From Buddleja alternifolia (lineage: Eukaryota > Streptophyta > Magnoliopsida > Lamiales > Scrophulariaceae), in contig CM033399.1 of NCBI GenBank assembly GCA_019426215.1, forward strand, positions 25,429,022 through 25,493,021: DNA of 64,000 nt. Reading direction: 5' to 3'. This document shows, piece by piece, positions 1-11,763 of the stretch. Within the stretch, counting starts at the first letter, position 1. Each line of letters opens with the position of its first letter. A program made the translations under genes and the position numbers. Below the pieces are notes generated by a model. The model searched no databases. It was given only the letters and a program-made list of their open reading frames with translations, and had not been told where the DNA came from.

Positions 1-1409
1 CCCAACCGAATCAACACATCTCAATATGATCAACAAGAATGAATGGCATAAAATCAACCTTTTAAAGTTCACAAATATATATATACATATCAACTACTTT
101 TGCTCATGTGACACCAATACTTGAAACGACTCCCTAGGGTATAGTGAAAAATAAATCTAGGGTATTATAGTCGAGAGGCATCCTTACCAAATTTTGGACA
201 TTAATCCCATATCTATCAACTTTTGATCAAACACAAGGCACAAGAATTATAGAAAATCTCATAGCCATTTAAATTTCATTATCTCAAATATTCAACATTC
301 AATTCATATGAAATTTCCATTAAACTTCATTAAGGCGAGATCATGTGCAATGTTTTATTCCATTAGGCTTTCTATGACACCCATGTAACAAGTTTTAGAC
401 CAATGACTCCCAAACTAGATAGTTTTAGGGCATTAAGTGTAGAGACACTCCGAAGGATTTAATCACTTGAGTATCAAAGGCCACGAAATAAAACTAGATC
501 TTTTAAACAATTCACTTCTTTTGGCTTGAGCATAGCTCAAATTAGCATAATAGTACAGTATATAGGCATGAAACTTTTCACCTCCGGTACGTATTAGCCT
601 GACCACTTTTGGTCATACCAAAATTCAACCTTTTCAATTCATTGTTAGCATATAAAATTACTACTCAACTTATAACCTTATGAGAAATCTAAGTTAATAT
701 TTCTGGGAATAATTTCTTAAGTGTCTCAAGATGGTTATCCTCTCAACTCCTCTACCTTTGATTTAAGTGCATTGTGAATCATCTAAAGAATCAATTCTAG
801 TCTAAGGTCTCCACGAGCAATTTCAAAGATATATATATTCCATTAAATTCAGATTATTTCAAGAATTCATGCCATTTTTCCAAGTCAATCAATTTCAATG
901 CATCAATTGGAAGGACTAAAAATTTTCATGCTTGATTTTCTCAACAAAGAAGCATATAAACATGATATCAAACAAACTTTCCCCAAATTCAAGTTAAAAA
1001 TTAGGATTGCATTTTCAATATTCAAAATAGATACTCTTCTACCCCCAAACTTAAATCCAACATTGTCCCCAATGTTGTTACAACATGCATACACAAAGGT
1101 AAAAGAACACTTACAACCAAGGATGTTGAAAAACATCCTTAAACTTCCAATACATAATCCTATAGCTTCTCCTCCTCTCGAGTAAAATGAGCATGGTCCA
1201 AATTTGCATCATATCTAACACTTCAACTTTTCAAACCATCAAGCATAAGAAAACATACATGCCAAAAGTGCATGTTTGAACACAACATAAAGAAACAAAC
1301 TAAACAAAACAAAAACAAAATCAAAAAGAAAAACAAACTTACAAACTTGGGTTGCCTCCCAAGAAGCGCTAGTTTAGAGTCGGTAGCTCGACTTTGTGCT
1401 CTTTGAGGT
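1..1409 (-). other. 3' non-coding internal tail of copy A (partial)
   Basis: This stretch follows the protease stop codon and leads, outside the window, to the polypurine tract and LTR. Its counterpart in copy B is 5777-7404. It holds no plausible gene: short open frames occur on both strands at the same places in both copies, as expected of copied non-coding DNA. It contains the hairpin box at 1346-1363, described separately. About 230 bp of the tail lie to the left of the window. Confidence 0.75.
1346..1363 (-). promoter_or_regulatory. Conserved hairpin box after the last stop codon, copy A
   Basis: On the minus strand this reads CTTGGGAGGCAACCCAAG, a perfect 6-bp stem around a 6-base loop. 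It lies about 50 bp beyond the protease stop codon. The same box stands at 7341-7358 in copy B and, with one loop change, at 15896-15913 in a diverged plus-strand relative. I recall a similar GGGAGGCAACCC motif after the coding region of Athila-like elements. A role in the RNA, such as 3'-end formation, packaging or dimerisation, is inference only. Confidence 0.5.
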
Positions 1410-2461
1410 TCAAATAGGTGGTCCATTTAACACGACCAAATCCTTGTCATGCCTCCTTTTAGCTCCATGTTCTACTTGCTTCCACTCATATTGCGGGATT
1501 TTGCAATAAGCCCTTTGTATTGGATGAGTCTTTTCAATCTTACGAGCACGGCGATGGGGTGGAATGTATTTCATGCATAAATCTTCTTTTCCCTCTTTGT
1601 TGTGTTTATCATAGGGAATCTCATCCTCCAACTCGAGTGTGCCCTTAGCCTTGCCATTTGCACATTTCTCATCAAGAGAAGGGTTAATAACATCGATATT
1701 GGAACAAGTAAGATCATCCATAGATGGTTTCCTGTTATTTGAAGCATCAAAGATCACTTTTACATCTCCTACCCTCAATGATAACTTACCTTTTCCCATG
1801 TCGATCGTGGCATTGCTAGTGACTAGGAAAGGTCTTCCTAGAATCAAGGGCATCTCAACATCTTCCTCCATATCAAGGACCACAAAGTCAACCCGGAAAA
1901 AGAATTTGTCAACTTGTACAATAACATCTTCTATTATCCCCTTTGGTCTCTTAATTGATCCATCGGCGAGTTGGAGGCTCATTGATGTCGGTTTGGGATT
2001 TCCAAGGCCCAACTTCTTGAAGAGAGAATATGGGAGGAGATTGATACTTGCTCCCGTATCGCAAATAACCTTTTCAAAAGTAAGAAGGCCAATGGTGCAC
2101 GGAATGGTGAGCCTCCCCGGGTCCTCACAAAGAGTCGCCACAATCCTACGGAAAATCGGATCCATATCCTTCTTTTTCATTTTTTGTGCATTTGGAAATG
2201 GAAGACGAACCTCGATGGGATGATGCGTTGGAGTTGAAGGGCTAGCTATGGAGGATACAGAATGTGGCGCTTGGGCGTGACAATCGGCACCTTGGCGCAG
2301 CGACAAGGGCACCTGGGCATGGATGGATGGGCACTCGGGCGCATCAGTGCGAACATTATCACCTTTTACCTGTTCGCCACTTCTCAAGGTAATTGCATAG
2401 CATTGCTCTTTCGGGTTCTTTTCCGTGTCACTTGGTAAAGTTCCCGGGGCTCTCTCGCTGA
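1410..2461 (-). pseudogene. Aspartic protease part of Gag-Pro, copy A (frameshifted from gag)
   Basis: This frame encodes a retropepsin-type aspartic protease of a Ty3/gypsy element. The catalytic triplet is seen in VICDTGASINLLPYS, the flap-side strand in QLADGSIKRPKGIIEDV, and the conserved ILGRPFL block follows. After the protease comes GKGKLSLRVGD and a basic tail ending KRRHDKDLVVLNGPPI, then a stop, with no reverse transcriptase. The frame is displaced by one base from gag: copy A has GATGTC near 2461 where copy B has GATTGTC, a missing T. Copy B carries gag C-terminus and protease in one frame, so the two are normally one Gag-Pro protein cleaved by its own protease. The lesion may be real or a homopolymer base-calling error. 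Confidence 0.85.
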
Positions 2462-3691
2462 TGTCTTTGTCATTTGACCCATTTGTGTCTTCAAATCCTT
2501 CATATCCATCATTAAATCCTTCATCATAGTACGGAGTTCGTTGATTGCTGAATCCGATTTCTTTATTTCCTCATCAAGACGTTCATCGGTTGTAGGAGGC
2601 CTAACTTGCTTTTGTACATGAGGATTACCTTGCCTTTGAGCTTGATTGTTGATGAATGGAGGCCTTGGTGCTTGATAGATATTGATATGGGCGTTTTGTG
2701 CCGGATTGGGCCTCCTTGGAAAATTTTCGGGCACATGGAAGTTCAATTGAGGTTGATTGGCATTTCCAACATAGTTTACATTGCCAACCATTGTTTCCAA
2801 AACGACTTCTTTTTCCAACTCTTGAACACGAGCAATTTTTTTAGTGGGTGTGATCTCTTCATCATCGGGATAGAGCTCATCTTCCCGGGCTAATTGCTCA
2901 ATCTTGTCCCACACACTTTGGCAATCGAGCCCAAGGAGATCACCACCGGCGCCGGCATTGAGCCTATTTCGGATGCGCGATCGGACTCCATCATGGAATC
3001 GTAGTACTTGCTCGCTCAACTTTAGGTTGTGATCCGGGCATTTTCGGAGCATGTTTTTATATCTAGCCCATGCCTCGGCCAAGGACTCATGATTCCCTTG
3101 CTTAAACTCTTTAATATTGCTCCTTAGCTCGTTGATTTTGGAGGGTGGAAAGAATTTGCTCAAAAAGGCATCAACCAATTGTCCCCATGTTGTGATGGAT
3201 TGGGGTGGTAGAGACTTGTACCACATGGTCGCCCTTTCCTTTAATGAGAAGTGGAAGACTCTTAGACGAATTGCATCAAGATCCCGTGGATGAAATTGAG
3301 TAGTCATGAGAGTGTCGTCTAAAGTCTCCAAATGCTCATGAGGTGATTCATGGGTCTCTCCATAGAAGGGTTCGCTTTGCACCATGCTAAAGATGTGTGA
3401 CGGAATGTGATAATTTGGTGCATAGAAATTTGGAAAGACTACGGGCCCCGGTATGGTGTGGACCCTTGGAGGTAGACTTTCCCGGACCGATGGAAGTCTT
3501 TGAGGAGGTGCCGATTGCATAGCTTGGAATAGATTTTGCAACCATTCCCTGTTTTTCGGGAGATTTATGTCGGGAAAATTCCCATTTGGATTTAGATTGT
3601 CGGCCATTTCTCGAGCGCGTCTACTAGATCGAAGAACACGCTCTATCTCCGGCTCAAAATTGTATAGAGGCTCGTTAGAAGAGCGGGTCAT
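2462..3691 (-). pseudogene. Gag capsid polyprotein part, copy A
   Basis: Athila-like Gag, the structural protein that forms the cytoplasmic particle. I take the start at 3691 (MTRSSNEPLYNFEPEIERVL); an in-frame ATG lies 11 codons upstream but the MTRS start is usual for the family. A retrotransposon-gag capsid domain covers about residues 110-250, with WYKSLPPQSITTWGQL and FFPPSKINELRSNIKEF as hallmarks. A lysine-rich coiled-coil-like segment (DERLDEEIKKSDSAINEL) follows. I see no CCHC zinc knuckle before the protease. The frame breaks near 2461 and then runs out of frame to a stop at 2384. An otherwise open N-terminus suggests very recent loss. Confidence 0.87.
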
Positions 3692-3826
3692 GCACCACAA
3701 ATTACACCTAACAATTAAACACAAAAAACAAAATTAGAATAATAAAATAAAAGAAAGGTTAGAAATAAACGAAGAACTAAAAATTATGAAAATTTAAACG
3801 AAAAATCAAAAACTAAAATGAACAAG

Positions 3827-3844
3827 TCCCCGGCAACGGCGCCA
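3827..3844 (-). promoter_or_regulatory. Primer-binding site (tRNA-Asp), copy A
   Basis: The minus strand reads TGGCGCCGTTGCCGGGGA, complementary to the 3' end of plant tRNA-Asp, six bases inside the LTR edge at 3851. This is the usual primer site of Athila-like Ty3/gypsy elements and fixes both the strand of the element and the LTR end. Confidence 0.9.
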
Positions 3845-3850
3845 AAAACT

Positions 3851-5762
3851 TGACACGCTAAAAGCTAACGTGCTATAATAGCAAGTGCACTAGTCGTGTG
3901 TAGTAATAAAAGTGGACGAGAAGTCCGGATTGTCGAACCACAAGGACTTGAATTCTAGTTTAAGATTTTATAACAACAAAGATCAAAACAATAAAGGTAA
4001 AATGAGTGTGAAATGCGTAAGATAAGAACAAGGTTGAACAAATGATTTAAAACAAAATAGAAAGGGAGACTAAGGCACATGCTAGGTTCAAATTGATCAA
4101 TTATACTTATAAAGATTCTCGTTGAAGATTACGCTTATATTGTTATGGTGAGAGCTCCGAGGGTAGAGAATAACCGATGTCTCGCGTATAAACTCCTATG
4201 CTTAGATCGTGATTTCCCAAATATTCCTATCCGGAAATCTAACCACTAAACATGCATTAACGTACTAGAGTTCACTCGATTTGAATCGAACAACTTCACC
4301 CGGGAATCTTTACCTATGTCTAGGGCAATTCCTCATTAGTTGCGGGTCATGATGTGAATTTCTTGCACCCTAAGTTAATTTTCTCCCGAAATATCAACCT
4401 AGGCATAAGATTCTAACATATAGTGATCAAGTATATGCAAGATAGTAAAAACACAAATTCACATCACATAACAATATAGAATAACCTCAACAATCATCTA
4501 TTATAAGCATATATCACAATTTGACCTTACATGGCCTTAGTCTTATGAAATTAGTTCATAATAGAAAGTATGAAAAACAATAATGAGTAAATACACATAT
4601 TCATAGACATGAATGAAATGAAAAGGCTATAAAAACTCCCTCTAATTGAATGATGATGGATCTTGAAGTTGAGCCTTCAATTCCTAGCTTTCTCCTCTTA
4701 GAATGATGAAGAATGGTGATGAATGAAGCTTGAGGACTGATTCCTCCTCCTCCTCTCCTCTAAGAATCTGAAATTGATAGTGAATGATGAAGAGTATGGG
4801 TTCCCCCTCCTTTTATAGCCAAAATTCCACTAAAGTATGCATTAAAATTCCCATTAAAGTTCCCCAATGAGAATTCCACCTAAGGTGATGCTTAAAGTTT
4901 GGCTTTTAAGATTCCAACCAGCTAAAAAATGCTGAAATTTCGGCCATTAAGAATTCCACCAAGCATAACCATGTGAAAACTTCAACAAAACACATGCATG
5001 CTGCCATTTTCTTGCTTTCCAGCGCAGTCTTAGTATTTTCCTCATAAACTTCTCCACAGATCTCCAAATTGGATGATTCAAGTCCCCATGTGAAGCTAAC
5101 ACATAGATCTACAACTTTGCAGAAGGACATTTTGTCCAATTCGGTCTCTAAGTATACCTAAATTACGTTTCAACATGGAGGTTGTTTCTGATTTGGCGCC
5201 CATAAAGTAAATCTACCAAGAAACACACTTATGACAACCCCTCAACACATGTGCTGAATTATGGCCAAAAGTGATTCTTACCCATCATATAAGGCTGGAA
5301 TTTAGGCTGAAAAAGGAGTAACATTCGGACTATCCATGCCTAGGCATGACTAGGAGGGCGTTGGGGCGTATCTTCGCACATGTACTTCTCTGTTCGGCGC
5401 AGCAATCGTATTTCCTTCACAATTATCTCTATAGACCTCCGATTTGGATGTTTCAAGTTCCCATTTGAAGCTAAGACATACATCTAAAACTTTGTAGAAG
5501 GAAACTTTGTCTAAGTCGGTCTCAAATGTACGGAATTATCGCTCGAATGTGGTAGGAGATGCATAAACCGCCTAGGTGTTGAAAAACATGCTTGAACTTG
5601 TTTTGTACATCGTTTTTCTTCCCTTTTCTTCATGTATTCTCATTTATTACCTGTATTCACTTAACACACCTATTAAATGCAAATGTGACATGATTTAAGC
5701 AATAAGTGAATCCAAATCATAAGAATTACGGTCTTAAAAACACGTAAAAACACCTCTTATCA
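3851..5762 (-). mobile_element. Shared LTR between copies A and B
   Basis: This 1912-bp LTR is the 3' LTR of copy B and the 5' LTR of copy A. It runs from TGATAAGAGG to GCGTGTCA on the minus strand, a TG...CA structure. A TATA box (TATAAAA, minus) lies at 4811-4817 in a GC-poor context and is the likely promoter. Compared with the LTR at 9846-11763, this copy lacks one A in six separate A-runs and differs at about four other bases. Confidence 0.9.
4811..4817 (-). promoter_or_regulatory. LTR TATA box
   Basis: The minus strand reads GGCTATAAAAGGAGG, a good plant TATA element inside the LTR. The same box occurs at 10810-10816 in the second LTR. It would place the start of the retroelement transcript about 30 bases toward lower coordinates. 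Confidence 0.6.
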
Positions 5763-5776
5763 ACACCCCCAAACTT
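5763..5776 (-). promoter_or_regulatory. Polypurine tract of copy B
   Basis: On the minus strand AAGTTTGGGGGTGT directly precedes the LTR start TGATAAGAGG. It is the expected primer for plus-strand DNA synthesis and confirms that the LTR boundary is at 5762/5763. Confidence 0.8.
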
Positions 5777-7404
5777 ATCAATTGCTCGACCTCGAGCAAT
5801 AAGAGCTATAAGGCAAGACCAACATCATTCAATGGGAGAAAAGAAAACAACTAACTAACTCACTTTCGTGGAGTAAACGATTGCACTTAGCGGGTGCAAC
5901 AAGCCTTTAAACCTTTGAGTTACCTCAAAGGACGAGTTATAGTCTCGTGAGGGTTTGCATAAAATATACCCACAAAATCTAGCAAATTTTCAATCCCAAC
6001 CGAATCAACACATCTCAATATGATCAACAAGAATGAATGGCATAAAATCAACCTTTTAAAGTTCACAAATATATATATACATATCAACTACTTTTGCTCA
6101 TGTGACACCAATACTTGAAACGACTCCCTAGGGTATAGTGAAAAATAAATCTAGGGTATTATAGTCGAGAGGCATCCTTACCAAATTTTGGACATTAATC
6201 CCATATCTATCAACTTTTGATCAAACACAAGGCACAAGAATTATAGAAAATCTCATAGCCATTTAAATTTCATTATCTCAAATATTCAACATTCAATTCA
6301 TATGGAATTTCCATTAAACTTCATTAAGGCTAGATCATGTGCAATGTTTTATTCCATTAGGCTTTCTATGACACCCATGTAACAAGTTTTAGACCAATGA
6401 CTCCCAAACTAGATAGTTTTAGGGCATTAAGTGTAGAGACACTCCTAAGGATTTAATCACTTGAGTATCAAAGGCCACGAAATAAAACTAGATCTTTTAA
6501 ACAATTCACTTCTTTTGGCTTGAGCATAGCTCAAATTAGCATAATAGTACAGTATATAGGCATGAAACTTTTCACCTCCGGTACGTATTAGCCTGACCAC
6601 TTTTGGTCATACCAAAATTCAACCTTTTCAATTCATTGTTAGCATATAAAATTACTACTCAACTTATAACCTTATGAGAAATCTAAGTTAATATTTCTGG
6701 GAATAATTCCTTAAGTGTCTCAAGATGGTTATCCTCTCAACTCCTCTACCTTCGATTTAAGTGCATTGTGAATCATCTAAAGAATCAATTCTAGTCTAAG
6801 GTCTCCACGAGCAATTTCAAAGATATATATATTCCATTAAATTCAGATTATTTCAAGAATTCATGCCATTTTTCCAAGTCAATCAATTTCAATGCATCAA
6901 TTGGAAGGACTAAAAAATTTTCATGCTTGATTTTCTCAACAAAGAAGCATATAAACATGATATCAAACAAACTTTCCCCAAATTCAAGTTAAAAATTAGG
7001 ATTGCATTTTCAATATTCAAAATAGATACTCTTCTACCCCCAAACTTAAATCCAACATTGTCCCCAATGTTGTTACAACATGCATACACAAAGGTAAAAG
7101 AACACTTACAACCAAGGATGTTGAAAAACATCCTTAAACTTCCAATACATAATCCTATAGCTTCTCCTCCTCTCGAGTAAAATGAGCATGGTCCAAATTT
7201 GCATCATATCTAACACTTCAACTTTTCAAACCATCAAGCATAAGAAAACATACATGCCAAAAGTGCATGTTTGAACACAACATAAAGAAACAAACTAAAC
7301 AAAACAAAAACAAAATCAAAAAGAAAAACAAACTTACAAACTTGGGTTGCCTCCCAAGAAGCGCTAGTTTAGAGTCGGTAGCTCGACTTTGTGCTCTTTG
7401 AGGT
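5777..7404 (-). other. 3' non-coding internal tail of copy B
   Basis: Complete version of the tail seen at 1-1409. It runs from the protease stop codon to the polypurine tract and contains the hairpin box at 7341-7358. The segment 5780-5990 includes a purine-rich stretch and a short inverted motif (ATTGCTCGACCTCGAGCAAT, 5781-5800). No coding frame is credible, since open frames occur on both strands and shift between copies. Confidence 0.7.
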
Positions 7405-9030
7405 TCAAATAGGTGGTCCATTTAACACGACCAAATCCTTGTCATGCCTCCTTTTAGCTCCATGTTCTACTTGCTTCCACTCATATTGCGGGATTTTGCA
7501 ATAAGCCCTTTGTATTGGATGAGTCTTTTCAATCTTACGAGCACGGCGATGGGGTGGAATGTATTTCATGCATAAATCTTCTTTTCCCTCTTTGTTGTGT
7601 TTATCATAGGGAATCTCATCCTCCAACTCGAGTGTGCCCTTAGCCTTGCCATTTGCACATTTCTCATCAAGAGAAGGGTTAATAACATCGATATTGGAAC
7701 AAGTAAGATCATCCATAGATGGTTTCCTGTTATTTGAAGCATCAAATATCACTTTTACATCTCCTACCCTCAATGATAACTTACCTTTTCCCATGTCGAT
7801 CTTGGCATTGCTAGTGACTAGGAAAGGTCTTCCTAGAATCAAGGGCATCTCAACATCTTCCTCCATATCAAGGACCACAAAGTCAACCCGGAAAAAGAAT
7901 TTGTCAACTTGTACAATAACATCTTCTATTATCCCCTTTGGTCTCTTAATTGATCCATCGGCGAGTTGGAGGCTCATTGATGTCGGTTTGGGATTTCCAA
8001 GGCCCAACTTCTTGAAGAGAGAATACGGGAGGAGATTGATACTTGCTCCCGTATCGCAAATAACCTTTTCAAAAGTAAGAGGGCCAATGGTGCACGGAAT
8101 GGTGAGCCTCCCCGGGTCCTCACAAAGAGTCGCCACAATCCTACGGAAAATCGGATCCATATCCTTCTTTTTCATTTTTTGTGCATTTGGAAATGGAAGA
8201 CGAACCTCGATGGGATGATGCGTTGGAGTTGAAGGGCTAGCTATGGAGGATACAGAATGTGGCGCTTGGGCGTGACAATCGGCGCCTTGGCGCAGCGACA
8301 AGGGCACCTGGGCATGGATGGATGGGCACTCGGGCGCATCAGTGCGAACATTATCACCTTTTACCTGTTCGCCACTTCTCAAGGTAATTGCATAGCATTG
8401 CTCTTTCGGGTTCTTTTCCGTGTCACTTGGTAAAGTTCCCGGGGCTCTCTCGCTGATTGTCTTTGCCATTTGACCCATTTGTGTCTTCAAATCCTTCATA
8501 TCCATCATTAAATCCTTCATCATAGTACGGAGTTCGTTGATTGCTGAATCCGATTTCTTTATTTCCTCATCAAGACGTTCATCGGTTGTAGGAGGCCTAA
8601 CTTGCCTTTGTACATGAGGATTACCTTGCCTTTGAGCTTGATTGTTGATGAATGGAGGCCTTGGTGCTTGATAGATATTGATATGGGCGTTTTGTGCCGG
8701 ATTGGGCCTCCTTGGAAAATTTTCGGGCACATGGAAGTTCAATTGAGGTTGATTGGCATTTCCAACATAGTTTACATTGCCAACCATTGTTTCCAAAACG
8801 ACTTCTTTTTCCAACTCTTGAACACGAGCAATTTTTTTAGTGGGTGTGATCTCTTCATCATCGGGATAGAGCTCATCTTCCCGGGCTAATTGCTCAATCT
8901 TGTCCCACACACTTTGGCAATCGAGCCCAAGGAGATCACCACCGGCGCCGGCATTGAGCCTATTTCGGATGCGCGATCGGACTCCATCATGGAATCGTAG
9001 TACTTGCTCGCTCAACTTTAGGTTGTGATC
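7405..9030 (-). pseudogene. Gag C-terminus plus aspartic protease, copy B
   Basis: One continuous frame holds the second half of the Gag capsid domain, the coiled-coil-like linker, and the complete retropepsin with DTGAS and ILGRPFL blocks. It ends at the same stop as copy A. This shows that Gag and protease are made as a single product without a programmed frameshift. The frame is cut from the gag N-terminus by a missing G near 9031 (CCGGCA here, CCGGGCA in copy A). The lesions of the two copies lie in different places, so each copy is intact where the other is broken. Confidence 0.87.
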
Positions 9031-9686
9031 CGGCATTTTCGGAGCATGTTTTTATATCTAGCCCATGCCTCGGCCAAGGACTCATGATTCCCTTGCTTAA
9101 ACTCTTTAATATTGCTCCTTAGCTCGTTGATTTTGGAGGGTGGAAAGAATTTGCTCAAAAAGGCATCAACCAATTGTCCCCATGTTGTGATGGATTGGGG
9201 TGGTAGAGACTTGTACCACATGGTCGCCCTTTCCTTTAATGAGAAGTGGAAGACTCTTAGACGAATTGCATCAAGATCTCGTGGATGAAATTGAGTAGTC
9301 ATGAGAGTGTCGTCTAAAGTCTCCAAATGCTCATGAGGTGATTCATGGGTCTGTCCATAGAAGGGTTCGCTTTGCACCATGCTAAAGATGTGTGACGGAA
9401 TGTGATAATTTGGTGCATAGAAATTTGGAAAGACTACGGGCCCCGGTATGGTGTGGACCCTTGGAGGTAGACTTTCCCGGACCGATGGAAGTCTTTGAGG
9501 AGGTGCCGATTGCATAACTTGGAATAGATTTTGCAACCATTCCCTGTTTTCCGGGAGATTTATGTCGGGAAAATTCCCATTTGGATTTAGATTGTCGGCC
9601 ATTTCTCGAGCGCATCTACTAGATCGAAGAACACGCTCTATCTCCGGCTCAAAATTGTATAGAGGCTCGTTAGAAGAGCGGGTCAT
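9031..9686 (-). pseudogene. Gag N-terminus, copy B
   Basis: N-terminal part of Gag starting MTRSSNEPLYNFEPEIERVL and covering the first half of the capsid domain through SLAEAWARYKNMLRKC. It runs out of frame after the missing G near 9031 and stops at 9018. It differs from copy A at only a few residues. See the entry at 7405-9030 for the remainder. Confidence 0.87.
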
Positions 9687-9821
9687 GCACCACAAATTAC
9701 ACCTAACAATTAAACACAAAAAACAAAATTAGAATAATAAAATAAAAGAAAGGTTAGAAATAAACGAAGAACTAAAAATTATGAAAATTTAAACGAAAAA
9801 TCAAAAACTAAAATGAACAAG

Positions 9822-9839
9822 TCCCCGGCAACGGCGCCA
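9822..9839 (-). promoter_or_regulatory. Primer-binding site (tRNA-Asp), copy B
   Basis: Identical to the site in copy A: TGGCGCCGTTGCCGGGGA on the minus strand, six bases inside the LTR edge at 9846. Confidence 0.9.
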
Positions 9840-9845
9840 AAAACT

Positions 9846-11763
9846 TGACACGCTAAAAGCTAACGTGCTATAATAGCAAGTGCACTAGTCGTGTGTAGTA
9901 ATAAAAGTGGACGAGAAGTCCGGATTGTCGAACCACAAGGACTTGAATTCTAGTTTAAGATTTTATAACAACAAAGATCAAAACAATAAAGGTAAAATGA
10001 GTGTGAAATGCGTAAGATAAGAACAAGGTTGAACAAATGATTTAAAACAAAATAGAAAGGGAGACTAAGGCACATGCTAGGTTCAAATTGATCAATTATA
10101 CTTATAAAGATTCTCGTTGAAAGATTACGCTTATATTGTTATGGTGAGAGCTCCGAGGGTAGAGAATAACCGATGTCTCGCGTATAAACTCCTATGCTTA
10201 GATCGTGATTTCCCAAATATTCCTATCCGGAAATCTAACCACTAAACATGCATTAACGTACTAGAGTTCACTCGATTTGAATCGAACAACTTCACCCGGG
10301 AATCTTTACCTATGTCTAGGGCAATTCCTCATTAGTTGCGGGTCATGATGTGAATTTCTTGCACCCTAAGTTAATTTTCTCCCGAAATATCAACCTAGGC
10401 ATAAGATTCTAACATATAGTGATCAAGTATATGCAAGATAAGTAAAAACACAAATTCACATCACATAACAATATAAGAATAACCTCAACAATCATCTATT
10501 ATAAGTATATATCACAATTTGACCTTACATGGCCTTAGTCTTATGAAATTAGTTCATAATAGAAAGTATGAAAAACAATAATGAGTAAATACACATATTC
10601 ATAGACATGAATGAAAATGAAAAGGCTATAAAAACTCCCTCTAATTGAATGATGATGGATCTTGAAGTTGAGCCTTCAATTCCTAGCTTTCTCCTCTTAG
10701 AATGATGAAGAATGGTGATGAATGAAGCTTGAGGACTGATTCCTCCTCCTCCTCTCCTCTAAGAATCTGAAATTGATAGTGAATGATGAAGAGTATGGGT
10801 TCCCCCTCCTTTTATAGCCAAAATTCCACTAAAGTATGCATTAAAAATTCCCATTAAAGTTCCCCAATGAGAATTCCACCTAAGGTGATGCTTAAAGTTT
10901 GGCTTTTAAGATTCCAACCAGCTAAAAAATGCTGAAATTTCGGCCATTAAGAATTCCACCAAGCATAACCATGTGAAAACTTCAACAAAACACATGCATG
11001 CTGCCATTTTCTTGCTTTCCAGCGCAGTCTTAGTATTTTCCTCATAAACTTCTCCACAGATCTCCAAATTGGATGATTCAAGTCCCCATGTGAAGCTAAC
11101 ACATAGATCTACAACTTTGCAGAAGGACATTTTGTCCAATTCGGTCTCTACGTATACCTAAATTACGTTTCAACATGGAGGTTGTTTCTGATTTGGCGCC
11201 CATAAAGTAAATCTACCAAGAAACACACTTATGACAACCCCTCAACACATGTGCTGAATTATGGCCAAAAGTGATTCTTACCCATCATATAAGGCTGGAA
11301 TTTAGGCTGAAAAAGGAGTAACATTCGGACTATCCATGCCTAGGCATGACTAGGAGGGCGTTGGGGCGTATCTTCGCACATGTACTTCTTTGTTCGGCGC
11401 AGCAATCGTATGTCCTTCACAATTATCTCTATAGACCTCCGATTTGGATGTTTCAAGTTCCCATTTGAAGCTAAGACATACATCTAAAACTTTGTAGAAG
11501 GAAACTTTGTCTAAGTCGGTCTCAAAATGTACGGAATTATCGCTCGAATGTGGTAGGAGATGCATAAACCGCCTAGGTGTTGAAAAACATGCTTGAACTT
11601 GTTTTGTACATCGTTTTTCTTCCCTTTTCTTCATGTATTCTCATTTATTACCTGTATTCACTTAACACACCTATTAAATGCAAATGTGACATGATTTAAG
11701 CAATAAGTGAATCCAAATCATAAGAATTACGGTCTTAAAAACACGTAAAAACACCTCTTATCA
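9846..11763 (-). mobile_element. 5' LTR of copy B
   Basis: This 1918-bp LTR is the twin of 3851-5762, with a TATA box at 10810-10816. Homology between the two units stops at 11763, where the sequence changes from the purine-tract continuation seen at 5763 to unrelated DNA. That fixes the right end of the whole array. Confidence 0.9.

Larger units (their letters stand above)
1..11763 (-). mobile_element. Tandem pair of Athila-like Ty3/gypsy Gag-Pro elements
   Basis: The sequence from position 1 reappears from 5995 onward, giving a head-to-tail repeat of about 5.99 kb. Read on the minus strand the order is LTR (9846-11763), tRNA-Asp primer site, gag, protease, non-coding tail, purine tract, LTR (3851-5762), primer site, gag, protease, tail, with the last LTR outside the window. 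The two LTRs start TGATAAGAGG and end with CA on the minus strand. By eye they differ by only about four substitutions and six one-base indels, so the array is young. No reverse transcriptase, RNase H or integrase is present in either internal region, so it must depend on proteins from another element. The right flank begins AATAC; the matching duplication would lie left of the window. Confidence 0.9.

Noticed and set aside
898..1185. 95-codon plus-strand frame and the overlapping minus-strand frame, repeated at 6910-7180
   Set aside because: Both lie in the non-coding tail of the Ty3/gypsy unit, on opposite strands of the same DNA, and recur only because the unit is duplicated. No protein features.
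1639..2223. 194-codon plus-strand frame opposite the protease (also 7634-8218)
   Set aside because: It is the antisense of a well-conserved retropepsin frame; the repeat in copy B follows from the duplication.
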